DNA of 64,000 nucleotides from Acidobacteriaceae bacterium (GCA_028283655.1 JAPWKE010000003.1:744001-808000), one strand, 5' to 3'; shown: positions 47,873 through 57,618, counted from the stretch's first letter. The notes: generated from the letters alone by a model not told the origin. Translations and numbers: made by a program.

Positions 47873-48973
47873 TTAGAGGCTGACATCCAGCGTGCGACGC
47901 TCGCGGCTGGACTCCACGGCCAGCTCAAGCAGCCGGGTTGAGCGGAACGCGTCCTCCGCCGGGATCGCCAGCGGCGCTGTCCCCAGGATGGCGTCCCGAA
48001 CGCTGGCGTAGAACCGCCGGTAATCACCGGTCTCGGTCGGCAGCTTGCGTGTGTCGAGCTGGACCGGCTCTGCGGTCTGCGTCGCCACGGACAGCAGCCC
48101 CCACGCGGACTCGATATCCGGCAGCCACTGGGTGGAAGAGTCCTGCGACGGTACCGTCGCCCCGCCAATCAGGGCTGGCTCCTGCGGGTCGACGCCGAAT
48201 TTGGTATAGCTGCCGCGCGTCCCCTGCACGACAAAACGCGGCTGGGCCTGCGCGGAGAGCAGTGTCGCCTCGCACAGGTAGCGCAGCGTGTGGCCGCTCG
48301 GCAGGTCGTACTCCAGCGTGAGCGTAAAGGCATCGTCGATGTTGGTCTGGTCGCGGTCTTCGCGAACGGAAGCCGTCAGGCGTTGCGGCGTGCCAAAGAG
48401 CGCGACCGCCTGATCGACAACATGTGGGCCCAGGTCGAAGAGCAATCCGTTGGTCAGACCGCCGGTTTCCTTCCAGGTCCCAGGCCGCTGTTCCGGGCGG
48501 AAGCGGTCAAAACGCGAAGTGATCTGGACGATCCGCCCCAAAGTGCTCTCGCGAACCAGCTTCTGGACGGTGAGAAAGTCGCCATCGAAGCGGCGGTTTT
48601 GAAACGGGGCGAGCACCAGCCCGCGGGCATTGGCCAGCTCAATCAACTCCCGGATCTGAGCGGAGGTCGTTGCCATCGGCTTGTCGACAACCACGTGTTT
48701 TCCGGCCTCCAGCGCAGCTTTTGCCAGCGGAAAGTGGCTCTCATTGGGCGTCGTCACAGCGACAAGGTCAATCGTCGGGTCCGCGAGCATCTCTTCGACA
48801 GAGCGGAAGATGGTGGCCTCTGGCCAGGCGGCAGCTGCCGTATCGCCATGCCGTTGCACGATCGCTGCGAGTTCAAGCCCGGGGACGGCCTGGAGAAAGG
48901 GGCAGTGGAAAACTCGCCCGCCGAGACCGTAACCGATGACTGCTGCGCGAAGCGTGCGTTTGGACTGACTCAT
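47873..48973 (-). CDS. Gfo/Idh/MocA family oxidoreductase
   Basis: 366 residues from the ATG at 48973, giving MSQSKRTLRAAVIGYGLGG with the Rossmann Gly motif at 14-19; the longer frame adds only a short unsupported tail. DKPMATT near 93 carries the catalytic-turn Lys-Pro. Third Gfo/Idh protein of the window, outside the catabolic locus and unlinked to its operators. Substrate unknown. The 213 bases between it and tolC hold the divergent promoters but no element I can name. Confidence 0.88.
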   Translation of the reverse strand: MSQSKRTLRAAVIGYGLGGRVFHCPFLQAVPGLELAAIVQRHGDTAAAAWPEATIFRSVEEMLADPTIDLVAVTTPNESHFPLAKAALEAGKHVVVDKPMATTSAQIRELIELANARGLVLAPFQNRRFDGDFLTVQKLVRESTLGRIVQITSRFDRFRPEQRPGTWKETGGLTNGLLFDLGPHVVDQAVALFGTPQRLTASVREDRDQTNIDDAFTLTLEYDLPSGHTLRYLCEATLLSAQAQPRFVVQGTRGSYTKFGVDPQEPALIGGATVPSQDSSTQWLPDIESAWGLLSVATQTAEPVQLDTRKLPTETGDYRRFYASVRDAILGTAPLAIPAEDAFRSTRLLELAVESSRERRTLDVSL

Positions 48974-49186
48974 CTGGCCGCTAGTGTAGGCCAAAATGTC
49001 ATCCGACGAAGCCCGCAAAGCGTCAGGAACGAGAAAACTTTGCTTCTGGAGCTCAACTTTTGCATACCTTGGGCGTTCTCTCGCATCTTCTTAGAAAGAC
49101 GAAGCCCTTTTTCAGCAGGTGAATCTCCGGTAGTGGGGAAGCTGTGCTCCGGGAGGGTTTCGGAATGACCATTTACGATGGGTGTT

Positions 49187-50713
49187 ATGTCTGAAAGAAC
49201 TTCTCGAGCAACCAGCAGGCGCGGTTTGCGGCTAAGTGCATTGGCGCTCGCTGCCGCTGCTGTTTCGGCGTTGCCCGCAGCGGCGCAGATGCCTGGGCAG
49301 AGCTCCTCTTCGCAGAGCAACTCGACCAGCTCCATCCAGGCGGTGCAGGGTGTACAGGCGCAGCTAAATCAGCAGGGCCCCTCGGTGACCCCGAGTGCTG
49401 GCACAAACGACCCGTCGTATCGCGGCTCGATCGTGCGCGATAAGGCGACGGCTGGCGTGCTGGATTTGACGCTGGACGATGCGATTCAGCGCGGTATGCG
49501 GAATAACCTCGGAGTCGTGCTGCAAAGCGCGAACATGAGGCAGGCCAACGGCCAGCGTCTACAGGACCTGCAGCATCTGTTGCCGACAGTATCCGCCGGG
49601 GCAAGCTATGAGCTGCAGCAGATCAATCTGGCTGCATACGGCCTCTCCTTTCCAGGGATCAACTCGATCGTTGGACCGTTTCAAGTCTTCGACTTTCGCG
49701 CTTATCTGACGCAGAATCTTGTGAACATGCAGGCGCTGGAGAACTTCATCTCTTCGAAGCACAACTTCGAAGCCGCCAAGCTGACCGCACAGGATGCTCG
49801 CGATCTGGTGGTGCTTTCTGTCGGCAACGCCTATCTGCTCTGCATTGCAGACCAGTCGCGCATCGACGCGGTCAAGGCCCAACTTCAGACCGCACAGGTT
49901 TCGCTGAACCAGGCGCAGGACAACCATGAGGCCGGCACCGCGCCGCGGCTCGACGTGCTGCGCGCACAGGTTGACCTTCAGAACGAGCAGCAGCAGTTGA
50001 TCCAGACGACGAACTCGCTGGAGAAAGACAAGCTGGCGCTCGCACGGGCCATCGGTCTTCCGCTGGATCAGAAGTACACGCTGACCGATACCGCTCCGTT
50101 CCAGTCCCTCGATACTCCGGACCCGAACGCTGCGTTCCAGTCTGCACTGAGCCAGCGCAAGGACCTTGCAGCGGCTGCAGAGCAGTTGAAGGGTGCGGCA
50201 TCGGCGAAGAAAGCTGCAACCTATGAGCAGCTTCCGACTCTGGCTGTCTCAGGCGACTATGGTGATCAGGGAACGACCCCCGCGCACTCGCACGGAACGT
50301 TTTCGGCTACTGGAACGGTTTCAACCGACGTTTTGAAGTTCGCCCAGATGAAGGGTGACCGTGAAGTGGCAAGCGCACAGTACGATCAGGCGCAGGCTAA
50401 ACTTTCGGATCAGGTTCAGCAGGTGAACGCCGACGTTCGCAACTCGATCCTCGATATCCAGACGGCTGCAAAGCTGGTGGATGTGACGAAGAGCAACGTC
50501 GATCTGGCAAAGGAAGCTTTGTCGGAAGCGCAACAACGTTACAAGGTGGGCGTGGCTGATTCTCTGCCGGTATCGCAGGCGCAGACGCAGTACGAACAGG
50601 CAAACGATCAGTACATCAGTGCGCTATACCAGCACAATATTGCAAAGCTCGCGCTGGCGCGGGCGTTGGGTGTAGCGGCAACGAATTCGAAGAACTATCT
50701 CGGAGGAAAGTAA
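49187..50713 (+). CDS. TolC family outer membrane efflux protein
   Basis: 508 residues from the second ATG at 49187 (the frame also has an ATG three codons earlier; neither has a strong site). The signal peptide runs to about residue 31 (ALPAAAQ). Two repeats of the TolC-type helical barrel are visible, each with long heptad-like Gln/Ala/Asn-rich helices, and ARALG segments near the end of each half. It forms the outer-membrane channel of a tripartite pump. The HlyD-type adaptor follows two bases after the stop. Confidence 0.88.
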   Translation: MSERTSRATSRRGLRLSALALAAAAVSALPAAAQMPGQSSSSQSNSTSSIQAVQGVQAQLNQQGPSVTPSAGTNDPSYRGSIVRDKATAGVLDLTLDDAIQRGMRNNLGVVLQSANMRQANGQRLQDLQHLLPTVSAGASYELQQINLAAYGLSFPGINSIVGPFQVFDFRAYLTQNLVNMQALENFISSKHNFEAAKLTAQDARDLVVLSVGNAYLLCIADQSRIDAVKAQLQTAQVSLNQAQDNHEAGTAPRLDVLRAQVDLQNEQQQLIQTTNSLEKDKLALARAIGLPLDQKYTLTDTAPFQSLDTPDPNAAFQSALSQRKDLAAAAEQLKGAASAKKAATYEQLPTLAVSGDYGDQGTTPAHSHGTFSATGTVSTDVLKFAQMKGDREVASAQYDQAQAKLSDQVQQVNADVRNSILDIQTAAKLVDVTKSNVDLAKEALSEAQQRYKVGVADSLPVSQAQTQYEQANDQYISALYQHNIAKLALARALGVAATNSKNYLGGK

Positions 50714-50715
50714 GC

Positions 50716-52047
50716 GTGGCGGATAATAACGAGCAGCAAAAGCAGCCGGAAGGCACGCAAACCGCGCAGATCTCAGGCACTGTCCAGATCCAGCCGCAGG
50801 GCGGACATGGCGACCAGTCGCAGGGACAGCCTAAGGATGACAAGAACGACCAGCCGAAGGAAGAGAACCCTGAGAAGAGCTCGCGGCGTAAGGTCATCAT
50901 CATTGGCGTGGTAATCCTTCTTGTTCTCGGTGCCTTGTTCTTCTACTGGCGCTCAACGTTCACAGAAGATACGGATGACGCGCAGGTAGATGGCGATCTG
51001 TATCAGGTGAGCGCACGTGTTGCCGGTCAGGTGATCCACGTCGACGTGCAGGATCAGCAGCTTGTTCATGCTGGCGACCCGATCGCAGAGCTCGACCCGA
51101 AGGATCTTCAGGTTGCACTCGAGCAGGCGGAAGCCAACCTTGCTTCGGCTCAGGCCGAGTACGTGCAGGATTCGACGAACGTGCCGATCACCAGCACCAA
51201 CGTGCATACGGACATCCTGACCAGCGGTTCGGGCGTGGCCAACAGCCTCGCTGCGGTGCAGCAGGCAGAGGCCAATGCGCAGGCAGCTCGCTCGCGCATC
51301 GCACAGAACAAGGCCAACGCGCTGAAGGCGAAGATCGACGTGGATCGTTACACGCCGCTCGTCGCCAAGGACGTGATCTCCAAGCAGCAGTACGATCAGG
51401 CTGTGGCGACCGCGACCGCAACGCAGGCTCAGCTTGACGAAGCAGAGCGTTCGGCAGCGGCTTCTCAGGAAGAAGTTCGCGCCGCTCAGGCTCGTCTGTC
51501 TCAGGCCCGCTCGCAGGCTTCCCAGTCCCAGCAGAACGCGCCCGGACAGGTCAAGGTGCAGCAGGCTAAGGCCCAGGCGGCTCTGGCTTCCGTGCAGCAG
51601 GCCCAGGCCCGCGTCGATCAGGCCAAGCTGAACCTCGGCTACGCCAAGATCGTTGCTCCGATTGATGGCATCGTCTCCAAGAAGAACGTGGACGTTGGCG
51701 AGAACCTCGCTGTCGGCCAGGATCTGCTGACGGTTGTTCCGCTGAACGGTCTGTGGGTCACGGCGAACTTCAAGGAAACGCAGCTGGCCAAGATGCACAC
51801 CGGTCAGGAAGTGGATCTCGACGTCGATGCCCTCGGCGGCCGTCACTTCCGTGGCAAGTTGACGCAGATTGGCGGCGCAACTGGTTCGCGTCTCAGCCTC
51901 TTCCCGCCGGAGAACGCAACCGGTAACTACGTGAAGGTTGTGCAGCGTATTCCCGTTCGCATCGACTTCACCAACCTCGATGAAGAGAACAAGGACCATG
52001 CTCTTCGCCCAGGTATGAGTGTTACCCCGGACGTTCGTGTGAAATAG
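50716..52047 (+). CDS. HlyD/EmrA family membrane fusion protein
   Basis: 443 residues from a GTG with GGAGGAAAG upstream. An N-terminal disordered Gln/Glu/Lys-rich part (1-55) precedes one membrane segment (about 59-77). A lipoyl-like beta domain follows (TDDAQVDGDLYQVSARVAGQ), then a long Ala/Gln-rich coiled-coil hairpin at about 130-290. The beta-barrel end has NLGYAKIVAPIDGIVS. EmrA-type adaptor linking an inner-membrane exporter to TolC. No MFS or RND exporter lies in the window. It ends with a strong terminator. Confidence 0.9.
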   Translation: MADNNEQQKQPEGTQTAQISGTVQIQPQGGHGDQSQGQPKDDKNDQPKEENPEKSSRRKVIIIGVVILLVLGALFFYWRSTFTEDTDDAQVDGDLYQVSARVAGQVIHVDVQDQQLVHAGDPIAELDPKDLQVALEQAEANLASAQAEYVQDSTNVPITSTNVHTDILTSGSGVANSLAAVQQAEANAQAARSRIAQNKANALKAKIDVDRYTPLVAKDVISKQQYDQAVATATATQAQLDEAERSAAASQEEVRAAQARLSQARSQASQSQQNAPGQVKVQQAKAQAALASVQQAQARVDQAKLNLGYAKIVAPIDGIVSKKNVDVGENLAVGQDLLTVVPLNGLWVTANFKETQLAKMHTGQEVDLDVDALGGRHFRGKLTQIGGATGSRLSLFPPENATGNYVKVVQRIPVRIDFTNLDEENKDHALRPGMSVTPDVRVK

Positions 52048-52062
52048 CCGTAAAGAAAAATG

Positions 52063-52099
52063 AAAATGACGCGGGCCTTCGGGCTCGCGTCATTTTTTT
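52063..52099 (+). terminator. Rho-independent terminator of the efflux pair
   Basis: A 15-bp stem (52063-52077 with 52082-52096, one G-T pair) with a TTCG tetraloop is followed by a seven-T run. Confidence 0.92.
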
Positions 52100-52150
52100 G
52101 CGGTCAACTCCAACGTACGTCTTCCGCATCTCAGTACCAAGAGGTGAATC

Positions 52151-52747
52151 ATGGCAGTCGCGCTGAAGAAGGTTGAAGACAAAAACGATTTTGTAACGCA
52201 GAACTGGCACCAGAAAGCTCGCGAAATTCAGAAGTTTGGCGAAGTCTCGGCAGACCTGCCGCATCGCCTGAACGCGAAGGTTCGCTCGGCCATGTGCGCA
52301 AAGATGAACCAGCTGCTGGCAGACTCCATCTCGCTCCGTGATATGTACAAAAAACATCACTGGCAGGTGGCTGGCCCAACGTTTTACTCACTGCATCTGC
52401 TGTTCGACAAGCACTTCGAAGAGCAGGTTGAGATCGTCGACACCATTGCAGAGCGCATCCAGCTTCTAGGTGGTGTCTCCATCGCCATGGGCGGGGATGT
52501 CGCCGAGTTGACCAAGATTCCGGCTCCTCCGCGCGGTCGCGAAGAGCTTCCGGTGCAGATTTCGCGTCTGCTCGAAGCTCACAAGCTGATCATGCAGGAC
52601 TGCCACGACATCGCAGAAGCGGCCGACGAAGCTGGCGATGACGGTACGAACGACATGGTCGTCTCCGACGTTCTTCGTCCAAACGAGCTGCAGAGCTGGT
52701 TTATCGGTCAGCATCTGGTTGATATGCCGCTCACCCACGCCGAATAA
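52151..52747 (+). CDS. dps: Dps family DNA-binding / ferritin-like protein
   Basis: 198 residues. The Dps ferroxidase motif is in DMYKKHHWQVAG (about 63-74), followed by HLLFDKHFEEQVEIVDTIAER, which holds the usual His, Asp and Glu of the intersubunit iron site. The N-terminal tail is Lys-containing and could bind DNA. It oxidises Fe2+ with peroxide and protects DNA. AGAGGTG lies upstream of the ATG. Single gene between two terminators. Confidence 0.93.
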   Translation: MAVALKKVEDKNDFVTQNWHQKAREIQKFGEVSADLPHRLNAKVRSAMCAKMNQLLADSISLRDMYKKHHWQVAGPTFYSLHLLFDKHFEEQVEIVDTIAERIQLLGGVSIAMGGDVAELTKIPAPPRGREELPVQISRLLEAHKLIMQDCHDIAEAADEAGDDGTNDMVVSDVLRPNELQSWFIGQHLVDMPLTHAE

Positions 52748-52784
52748 GCACATTCACCCGCTTATTCCTGCAAGTTAGGAGCAA

Positions 52785-52810
52785 AAGGCCGCCCGCTTCC
52801 GGGCGGCCTT
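52785..52810 (+). terminator. Hairpin after dps
   Basis: A perfect 11-bp GC-rich stem (52785-52795 with 52800-52810, loop CTTC). The T-run after it is weak. Confidence 0.75.
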
Positions 52811-52895
52811 CCTGCGTTTGTTCTCAGCCTGTGGAATATTTGTTGCTGCATCGTGTTGCACTGGCTATACATCTAGAACACGAGAGGCTTCCACG

Positions 52896-53843
52896 ATGAT
52901 CTGGACGATGCGGTTGTTTGCGCATCACGCATACGCGGTACTGTTCGGCTGGGTTCTGGTCGAGCAAGCGGGTGTGCCTGTGCCTTCCTTCCCGATCCTC
53001 ATCGCGGTCGGCACGATGAGCGCGGCGCACAAACTGCACGTGTCGTACTCGATTCTGATCATCCTGCTGGCGTGCTTTATCTCGGACTCTCTCTGGTTTT
53101 TCCTCGGAAAACGTTACGGGGCACGCGTTCTGGAGCTGCTCTGCAAGTTCTCGCTGGAAGCCGCAACCTGCGTAACGAAAACTCAGGGAACGGTGGGCAA
53201 GCGTGGCGCTCTGACGTTGCTCTTCTCCAAATGGGTGCCGGGCATCAACACAGTGGCCGCTCCGATCGTCGGGCAGGCGGGAATCTCCTACCGGACATTT
53301 GTTCTGTACGACATGCTCGGCTCGCTGGGCTGGGCCGCTGGCTGGCTCTTTGCGGGTCGCTTCTTTGGCGACCTCGTTCGCCGCTCGCATGAGATCTTCG
53401 GGCTCATGGTGCATCACATCGTGGCTATCACCGTCGTGGTTACGCTGGCTGTGCTGGTTTATCGTTATGTGCGCCGTCGCCTCTTCCTGAACGAACTACG
53501 TGGTCTGCGGTTGGAGCCAGGGCAGCTCATGGCGATGATGGGCGATGCAGACCGTGAAGGCAATCTGCCGCCATTCATCGTCGATCTGCGCCATCCCATC
53601 GACGTTCGAGAAGACCCCGAAACACTGCCCGGCGCGCTTCGCATCTCGCCGGACGATCTGGTGAACTCAAAAGCGCTTATCCCTGGCGGGCGTGACATCG
53701 TTCTTTACTGCACCTGCCCAAGCGAGGAGACCAGTGCCCGGATCGCATTGAAACTACGCAAGATGGGCGTTCGAAGGGTTCGCCCGCTTCGCGGCGGCCT
53801 GCAGGGGTGGCGCGATGCGGGCTATCCGGTCGATGGAATTTGA
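52896..53843 (+). CDS. DedA family membrane protein fused to a rhodanese domain
   Basis: 315 residues from the ATG at 52896 (GAGAGG eight bases upstream). About 1-190 is a DedA/SNARE-associated domain: EQAGVPVPSFPIL near 26, FLGKRYGARV near 68 and FSKWVPGINTVAAPIVGQ near 109. The C-terminal 90 residues form a rhodanese domain (IVDLRHPIDVREDPETLPGA), with the active-site Cys in LYCTCPSEE near residue 271. DedA proteins handle lipid or proton-linked transport; rhodaneses move sulfur. The fused pair is unusual enough to note and may be a sulfur- or selenium-linked membrane system. Confidence 0.85.
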   Translation: MIWTMRLFAHHAYAVLFGWVLVEQAGVPVPSFPILIAVGTMSAAHKLHVSYSILIILLACFISDSLWFFLGKRYGARVLELLCKFSLEAATCVTKTQGTVGKRGALTLLFSKWVPGINTVAAPIVGQAGISYRTFVLYDMLGSLGWAAGWLFAGRFFGDLVRRSHEIFGLMVHHIVAITVVVTLAVLVYRYVRRRLFLNELRGLRLEPGQLMAMMGDADREGNLPPFIVDLRHPIDVREDPETLPGALRISPDDLVNSKALIPGGRDIVLYCTCPSEETSARIALKLRKMGVRRVRPLRGGLQGWRDAGYPVDGI

Positions 53844-53849
53844 AACGAT

Positions 53850-54614
53850 TTACTCGTTCAATCTGAAGTTGATATCGAACGTCGCCTCCACGGCCGTGGG
53901 CTGCCCGTTCAGCATGTACGGGCGATAGCGTGCCGCGCGGACAGCCTGCGTCGCCGCCAATTGCAGCATCGCTGGCCCGCTGACCGCTCGTACGTTTTCG
54001 ACACGCCCTGCTGCGGTGATGGTCGCTGTCACACGAACCACTCCGCTCTGCCTCGCCGCACGGGCAATCGCAGGATACTCAGGCCGTATCGCCTCAAGCA
54101 GCAACCCCGCCGAAACGCCGCTGGAGATCGCAGCAGGTTTGCTCGCTGTGCCTCGCGTACCGTTGCCCGTGCCCGTCGTAGCGATCGCGCTTGTGACTGC
54201 TCCACCTCCGCCAGGCATCACATTGCGCAGCGCGTCAGAAGACCCACTCGCCTCACCGAAGGGGAGCGACGGGTTTAGCACCGGCGGCGCATCGCTGAGA
54301 GCTGCAGCCGGTTGCGCGTGAATGAGCGGCTGATTGAGCCGTTCAATACCTGGCGCAGCGAGCGCACTCGCTGCTGAAACCATCGCAGCCTGCACCACGG
54401 GCATCACCTGCGGAATCACAATCGGCGGCCTCGGCAGCGGCGGAACCGCCAGCGTCACGGCTCGGGGAAGCATCGTCAGCGTGGCCGGGTGCAGCAGTGG
54501 AATGGAAAGAAGGGCAGCGGCAAACGCAAGCTGCAGGGTTACAGAAAAGACGGCGGGCCACCGGGATTGCGGGGCCGAAACGGCAGCGGACTCCATTAAT
54601 GAGTTCTCAAACAC
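53850..54614 (-). CDS. Energy transducer TonB
   Basis: 254 residues from a GTG at 54614 with GGAGG six bases upstream; the open frame starts at an ATG five codons earlier. A membrane helix near residues 24-43, then a proline-rich part (PPLPRPPIVIPQVMP) and the TonB C-terminal domain near 170-254 (RPEYPAIARAARQSG, GRVENVRAVSGPAML). It couples inner-membrane proton energy to outer-membrane receptors such as the one at 21478-24723. ExbB/ExbD genes are not in the window. Divergent by 43 bases from the HGSNAT-like gene. Confidence 0.88.
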   Translation of the reverse strand: MFENSLMESAAVSAPQSRWPAVFSVTLQLAFAAALLSIPLLHPATLTMLPRAVTLAVPPLPRPPIVIPQVMPVVQAAMVSAASALAAPGIERLNQPLIHAQPAAALSDAPPVLNPSLPFGEASGSSDALRNVMPGGGGAVTSAIATTGTGNGTRGTASKPAAISSGVSAGLLLEAIRPEYPAIARAARQSGVVRVTATITAAGRVENVRAVSGPAMLQLAATQAVRAARYRPYMLNGQPTAVEATFDINFRLNE

Positions 54615-54657
54615 GACACACCTCCACATCGAATGAAAAGGCGCATCTTAGCGAGAG

Positions 54658-55929
54658 ATGCGTGCTGAAGCGATAGACACCGAAGAGAGTTGCGTTGTTC
54701 CCGTGGCCGAGATCGTAGATCATCAAGAGATGGTCGAAGTGCAACCGGAGCAGCAGCTAGGGGAAGTTCACCGCAAGAAGCCGCGCGTGCTTTCCGTCGA
54801 CATGCTGCGAGGCCTCACCATGGCGCTGATGATCCTGGCCAATAACCCCGGGGACTGGGGCCACGTCTTTCCCCAACTGGATCATGCCACGTGGAACGGA
54901 TGGACGCTCACCGACCTCATCTTCCCCTCGTTTCTGCTGCTCATGGGCGTCGCGATGGTCTTCTCGCTGGCCTCGCGTGCGACGAAGAGCCGCGGCAGTA
55001 TGGCCCGGCATATCTTCAGCCGCGCAGGGCGTCTGATGCTGCTGGCGCTTGTGCTCTCGTTCTTCCCACGCATGGACTGGCACAGCTTGCGCTACTTCGG
55101 CGTACTGCCACGCATCGCAGCCTGTTTTCTGCTCGCGGGGCTGATCCTGCTCTTCACGCGAAGAATGCGCGCTCTTGCCGCGATCGTCGCTGTGTTGCTC
55201 GTAGGCTACTGGGCCCTGTTGCGCTTTACGGCGCTTCCGCACCATGGCCAGCCGGGCACATGGATGCCGTTTCTTGACCCCGTCGATAACCTCGCCGCAC
55301 ACGTCGACCGCATCGTGGTGGGCTTCACGCAGCATTGGCTGCACACCGGCGTCCTCTTTGACCACACCAGCGACCCCGAAGGTGTGGTCAGCACCCTGGG
55401 CGCGTTGGCGACCACGCTGATCGGGGCGATGTGCGGTGTCTGGATGCGGCGAAGCACCGTAAAGCAGATGCGTCTCGGCCTGCTGGTTGCGGGGGCCGCG
55501 CTCGTTGCTGCGGGAGAGGTTTGGTCTATCTGGTACCCGATCAATAAGTCGCTCTGGACAGGCACGTACGCTCTTCTCAGCGCAGGTTTCTGCATGCTGG
55601 CACTCGGTGTATGTTCGCTACTGGTTGACGGCCACGCCGGTCGGTGGCCCAACTGGTTGCGTTGGACGACGTGGCCCTGGTTTGTCTTCGGCTCCAACGC
55701 CATCGTGGCCTACGTCTTCTCGGAGGCGTTCGTAAAAGCAATGATTTTCGTTCGTATCGCCGATGCCGATGGCGATCTGCACACGTTGTGGACGAGAATC
55801 TATGAAGGCGTCTTCGCACGCCAGCAATCCACGGAGTGGACTTCGCTGGCGTTTGCGTTTTGCTATGTGTGCTTCTGCTTCCTGCCTTGTTGGGCGCTGT
55901 GGCACAAGAAAATTTTTGTGAAGATTTGA
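54658..55929 (+). CDS. HGSNAT-like (NagX / DUF5009) membrane acyltransferase
   Basis: 423 residues with a charged N-terminal tail and about ten hydrophobic segments. The family signature VLSVDMLRGLTMALMILANNPG starts near residue 44, including DMLRG and the NNPG motif. DLIFPSFLLLMG near 87 is also typical. Related proteins acetylate terminal glucosamine of heparan sulfate or act on N-acetylglucosamine transport and modification. Substrate here unknown. ubiD begins 11 bases downstream. Confidence 0.85.
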   Translation: MRAEAIDTEESCVVPVAEIVDHQEMVEVQPEQQLGEVHRKKPRVLSVDMLRGLTMALMILANNPGDWGHVFPQLDHATWNGWTLTDLIFPSFLLLMGVAMVFSLASRATKSRGSMARHIFSRAGRLMLLALVLSFFPRMDWHSLRYFGVLPRIAACFLLAGLILLFTRRMRALAAIVAVLLVGYWALLRFTALPHHGQPGTWMPFLDPVDNLAAHVDRIVVGFTQHWLHTGVLFDHTSDPEGVVSTLGALATTLIGAMCGVWMRRSTVKQMRLGLLVAGAALVAAGEVWSIWYPINKSLWTGTYALLSAGFCMLALGVCSLLVDGHAGRWPNWLRWTTWPWFVFGSNAIVAYVFSEAFVKAMIFVRIADADGDLHTLWTRIYEGVFARQQSTEWTSLAFAFCYVCFCFLPCWALWHKKIFVKI

Positions 55930-55939
55930 GGGAACTGCC

Positions 55940-57526
55940 GTGGCGTTTGAATCGCTTCGTGAATGGATAGACGCTCTGGATCGTGCGGGCGAGTTGAAGC
56001 GCGTGAAGGCCGAAGTTTCGCCTGTGCTCGAGATGGGCGAGATCGCCGACCGCGCCGCAAAATCGGGTAAGGGAACCGCGCGCCCCGGCGGTCCTGCGCT
56101 ACTTTTTGAAAACGTGAAGGGTTACAAGGGCGCACGCGTCCTCATGAACCAGTACGGCTCCGAACGCCGCATGAAGCTCGCGCTCGATACCCACTCCTTC
56201 GACGCCATCGCCGAGCGCATCGAGACGCTGCTGCACCCCGTGCCGCCCACCTCGCTCGTCGACAAGCTGAAGATGCTTCCGAAGCTCGCCGAGATCGGCT
56301 CGTTCTTCCCCAAGGTCGTCAGCGCGAAGAACGCACCGTGCAAGCAAGTCGTGCTGACCGGTGACCAGATCGACCTCCTCAAGTTCCCGATCCTCACCAC
56401 CTGGCCACACGATGGCGGCCCGTTCATCACGCTGCCCTGCGTCCACACCAAGGACCCCAAGACCGGCAAGCGCAACGTTGGCATGTACCGCATGCACGTC
56501 TACGACGGCAAGACCACCGGCATGCACTGGCAGCGCCAGAAGGTCGCAGCCGAACACTTCCGCGATCATCTCCGCGCCGCTACCGACAACGTCCTCGGCT
56601 CCATCGACCTGATGGCGCAGACCGCCGGCGGCACCACCGCTGCGCTCGACCCCGCAGCCACGCCGCAGCACGTCGTCAGCAAGATCCGCGGCTCCCGCAT
56701 GGAGGTCGCCGTCGCCATCGGCACTGACCCCACGCTCACCTTCGCGGCAGTCGTCCCGGCACCGCCCGAGGTCGAGGAGTACCTCATCGCCGGCTTCCTC
56801 CGCGGCAAGCCCGTCGAACTCGTGAAGTGCGAAACCGTGGACCTCGAAGTCCCCGCCCACGCCGAAATCATCCTCGAAGGCTACGTCGAACTCGGCGAAC
56901 TCCGCACCGAAGGCCCCTTCGGCGACCACACCGGCTTCTACACCATGGAAGACGAGTACCCCGTCTTCCACATCACCTGCATCACGCACCGCAAAGACCC
57001 CATCTACGCCGCCACCATCGTCGGCAAACCGCCCATGGAAGACGCCTGGATGGCCAAGGCAATCGAGCGCATCTTCCTCCCGCTCATGAAGCTCACGCTC
57101 CCCGAAATCGTCGACGTGAACCTCCCCTTCGAAGGCGTCGCGCACAACCTCATGCTCGTCTCCATCAAGAAGAGCTATGCTGGCCAGGCACGCAAGGTGA
57201 TGAACGGCATCTGGGCGATGGGGCAGGCAATGTTCACGAAATGCATCGTCGTCGTGGACGAAGACTGCGACGTGCAGGACGTCCCCGAGGTCGTGCTCCG
57301 CGTAGCCAACAACATCGACCCCGAGCGCGACATCCAGTTCACGCTAGGCCCCGTCGACACACTAGACCACGCCTCGCGCCTACCGAACTTCGGGAGCAAG
57401 ATGGGCATCGACGCCACGCGCAAGTGGCCCGCCGAAGGCTTCACCCGCCGCTGGCCCCAAATGGTAGCCATGCCCGAAGCCGTCAAACAGCGCGTAGCGA
57501 AAATCTGCGACGACTTAGGTATCTAG
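55940..57526 (+). CDS. ubiD: UbiD family decarboxylase
   Basis: 528 residues from a GTG with GAGGGA upstream. UbiD hallmarks: the RAAKSGKG stretch near 37, EGPFGDHTGFY near 321-331 with the catalytic-site Glu and Asp, and DEYPVFHITCITHRKDPIYAAT near 336. It uses prenylated FMN to decarboxylate aromatic or unsaturated acids, as in ubiquinone or menaquinone-type routes. The UbiX flavin prenyltransferase is not in the window. Stop followed by a hairpin. Confidence 0.9.
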   Translation: MAFESLREWIDALDRAGELKRVKAEVSPVLEMGEIADRAAKSGKGTARPGGPALLFENVKGYKGARVLMNQYGSERRMKLALDTHSFDAIAERIETLLHPVPPTSLVDKLKMLPKLAEIGSFFPKVVSAKNAPCKQVVLTGDQIDLLKFPILTTWPHDGGPFITLPCVHTKDPKTGKRNVGMYRMHVYDGKTTGMHWQRQKVAAEHFRDHLRAATDNVLGSIDLMAQTAGGTTAALDPAATPQHVVSKIRGSRMEVAVAIGTDPTLTFAAVVPAPPEVEEYLIAGFLRGKPVELVKCETVDLEVPAHAEIILEGYVELGELRTEGPFGDHTGFYTMEDEYPVFHITCITHRKDPIYAATIVGKPPMEDAWMAKAIERIFLPLMKLTLPEIVDVNLPFEGVAHNLMLVSIKKSYAGQARKVMNGIWAMGQAMFTKCIVVVDEDCDVQDVPEVVLRVANNIDPERDIQFTLGPVDTLDHASRLPNFGSKMGIDATRKWPAEGFTRRWPQMVAMPEAVKQRVAKICDDLGI

Positions 57527-57547
57527 CTACAACACAAGCTCACACGC

Positions 57548-57576
57548 AGATGGCGTCCTCATCAAGGACGCCATCT
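57548..57576 (+). terminator. Hairpin after ubiD
   Basis: A perfect 12-bp stem (57548-57559 with 57565-57576, loop CATCA). Only a weak T-run follows. Confidence 0.7.
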
Positions 57577-57587
57577 CCATTTGGACT

Positions 57588-57618
57588 GTCATCCTGAGCA
57601 ACGCGAAGGATCTGCTTG
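57588..57618. repeat. Candidate dispersed intergenic repeat
   Basis: GTCATCCTGAGCAACGCGAA and following bases resemble a sequence I know from many acidobacterial intergenic regions (CATCCTGAGCGAAGCGAAGGATCTG). Only one copy is here, so the class is inferred. Confidence 0.4.
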
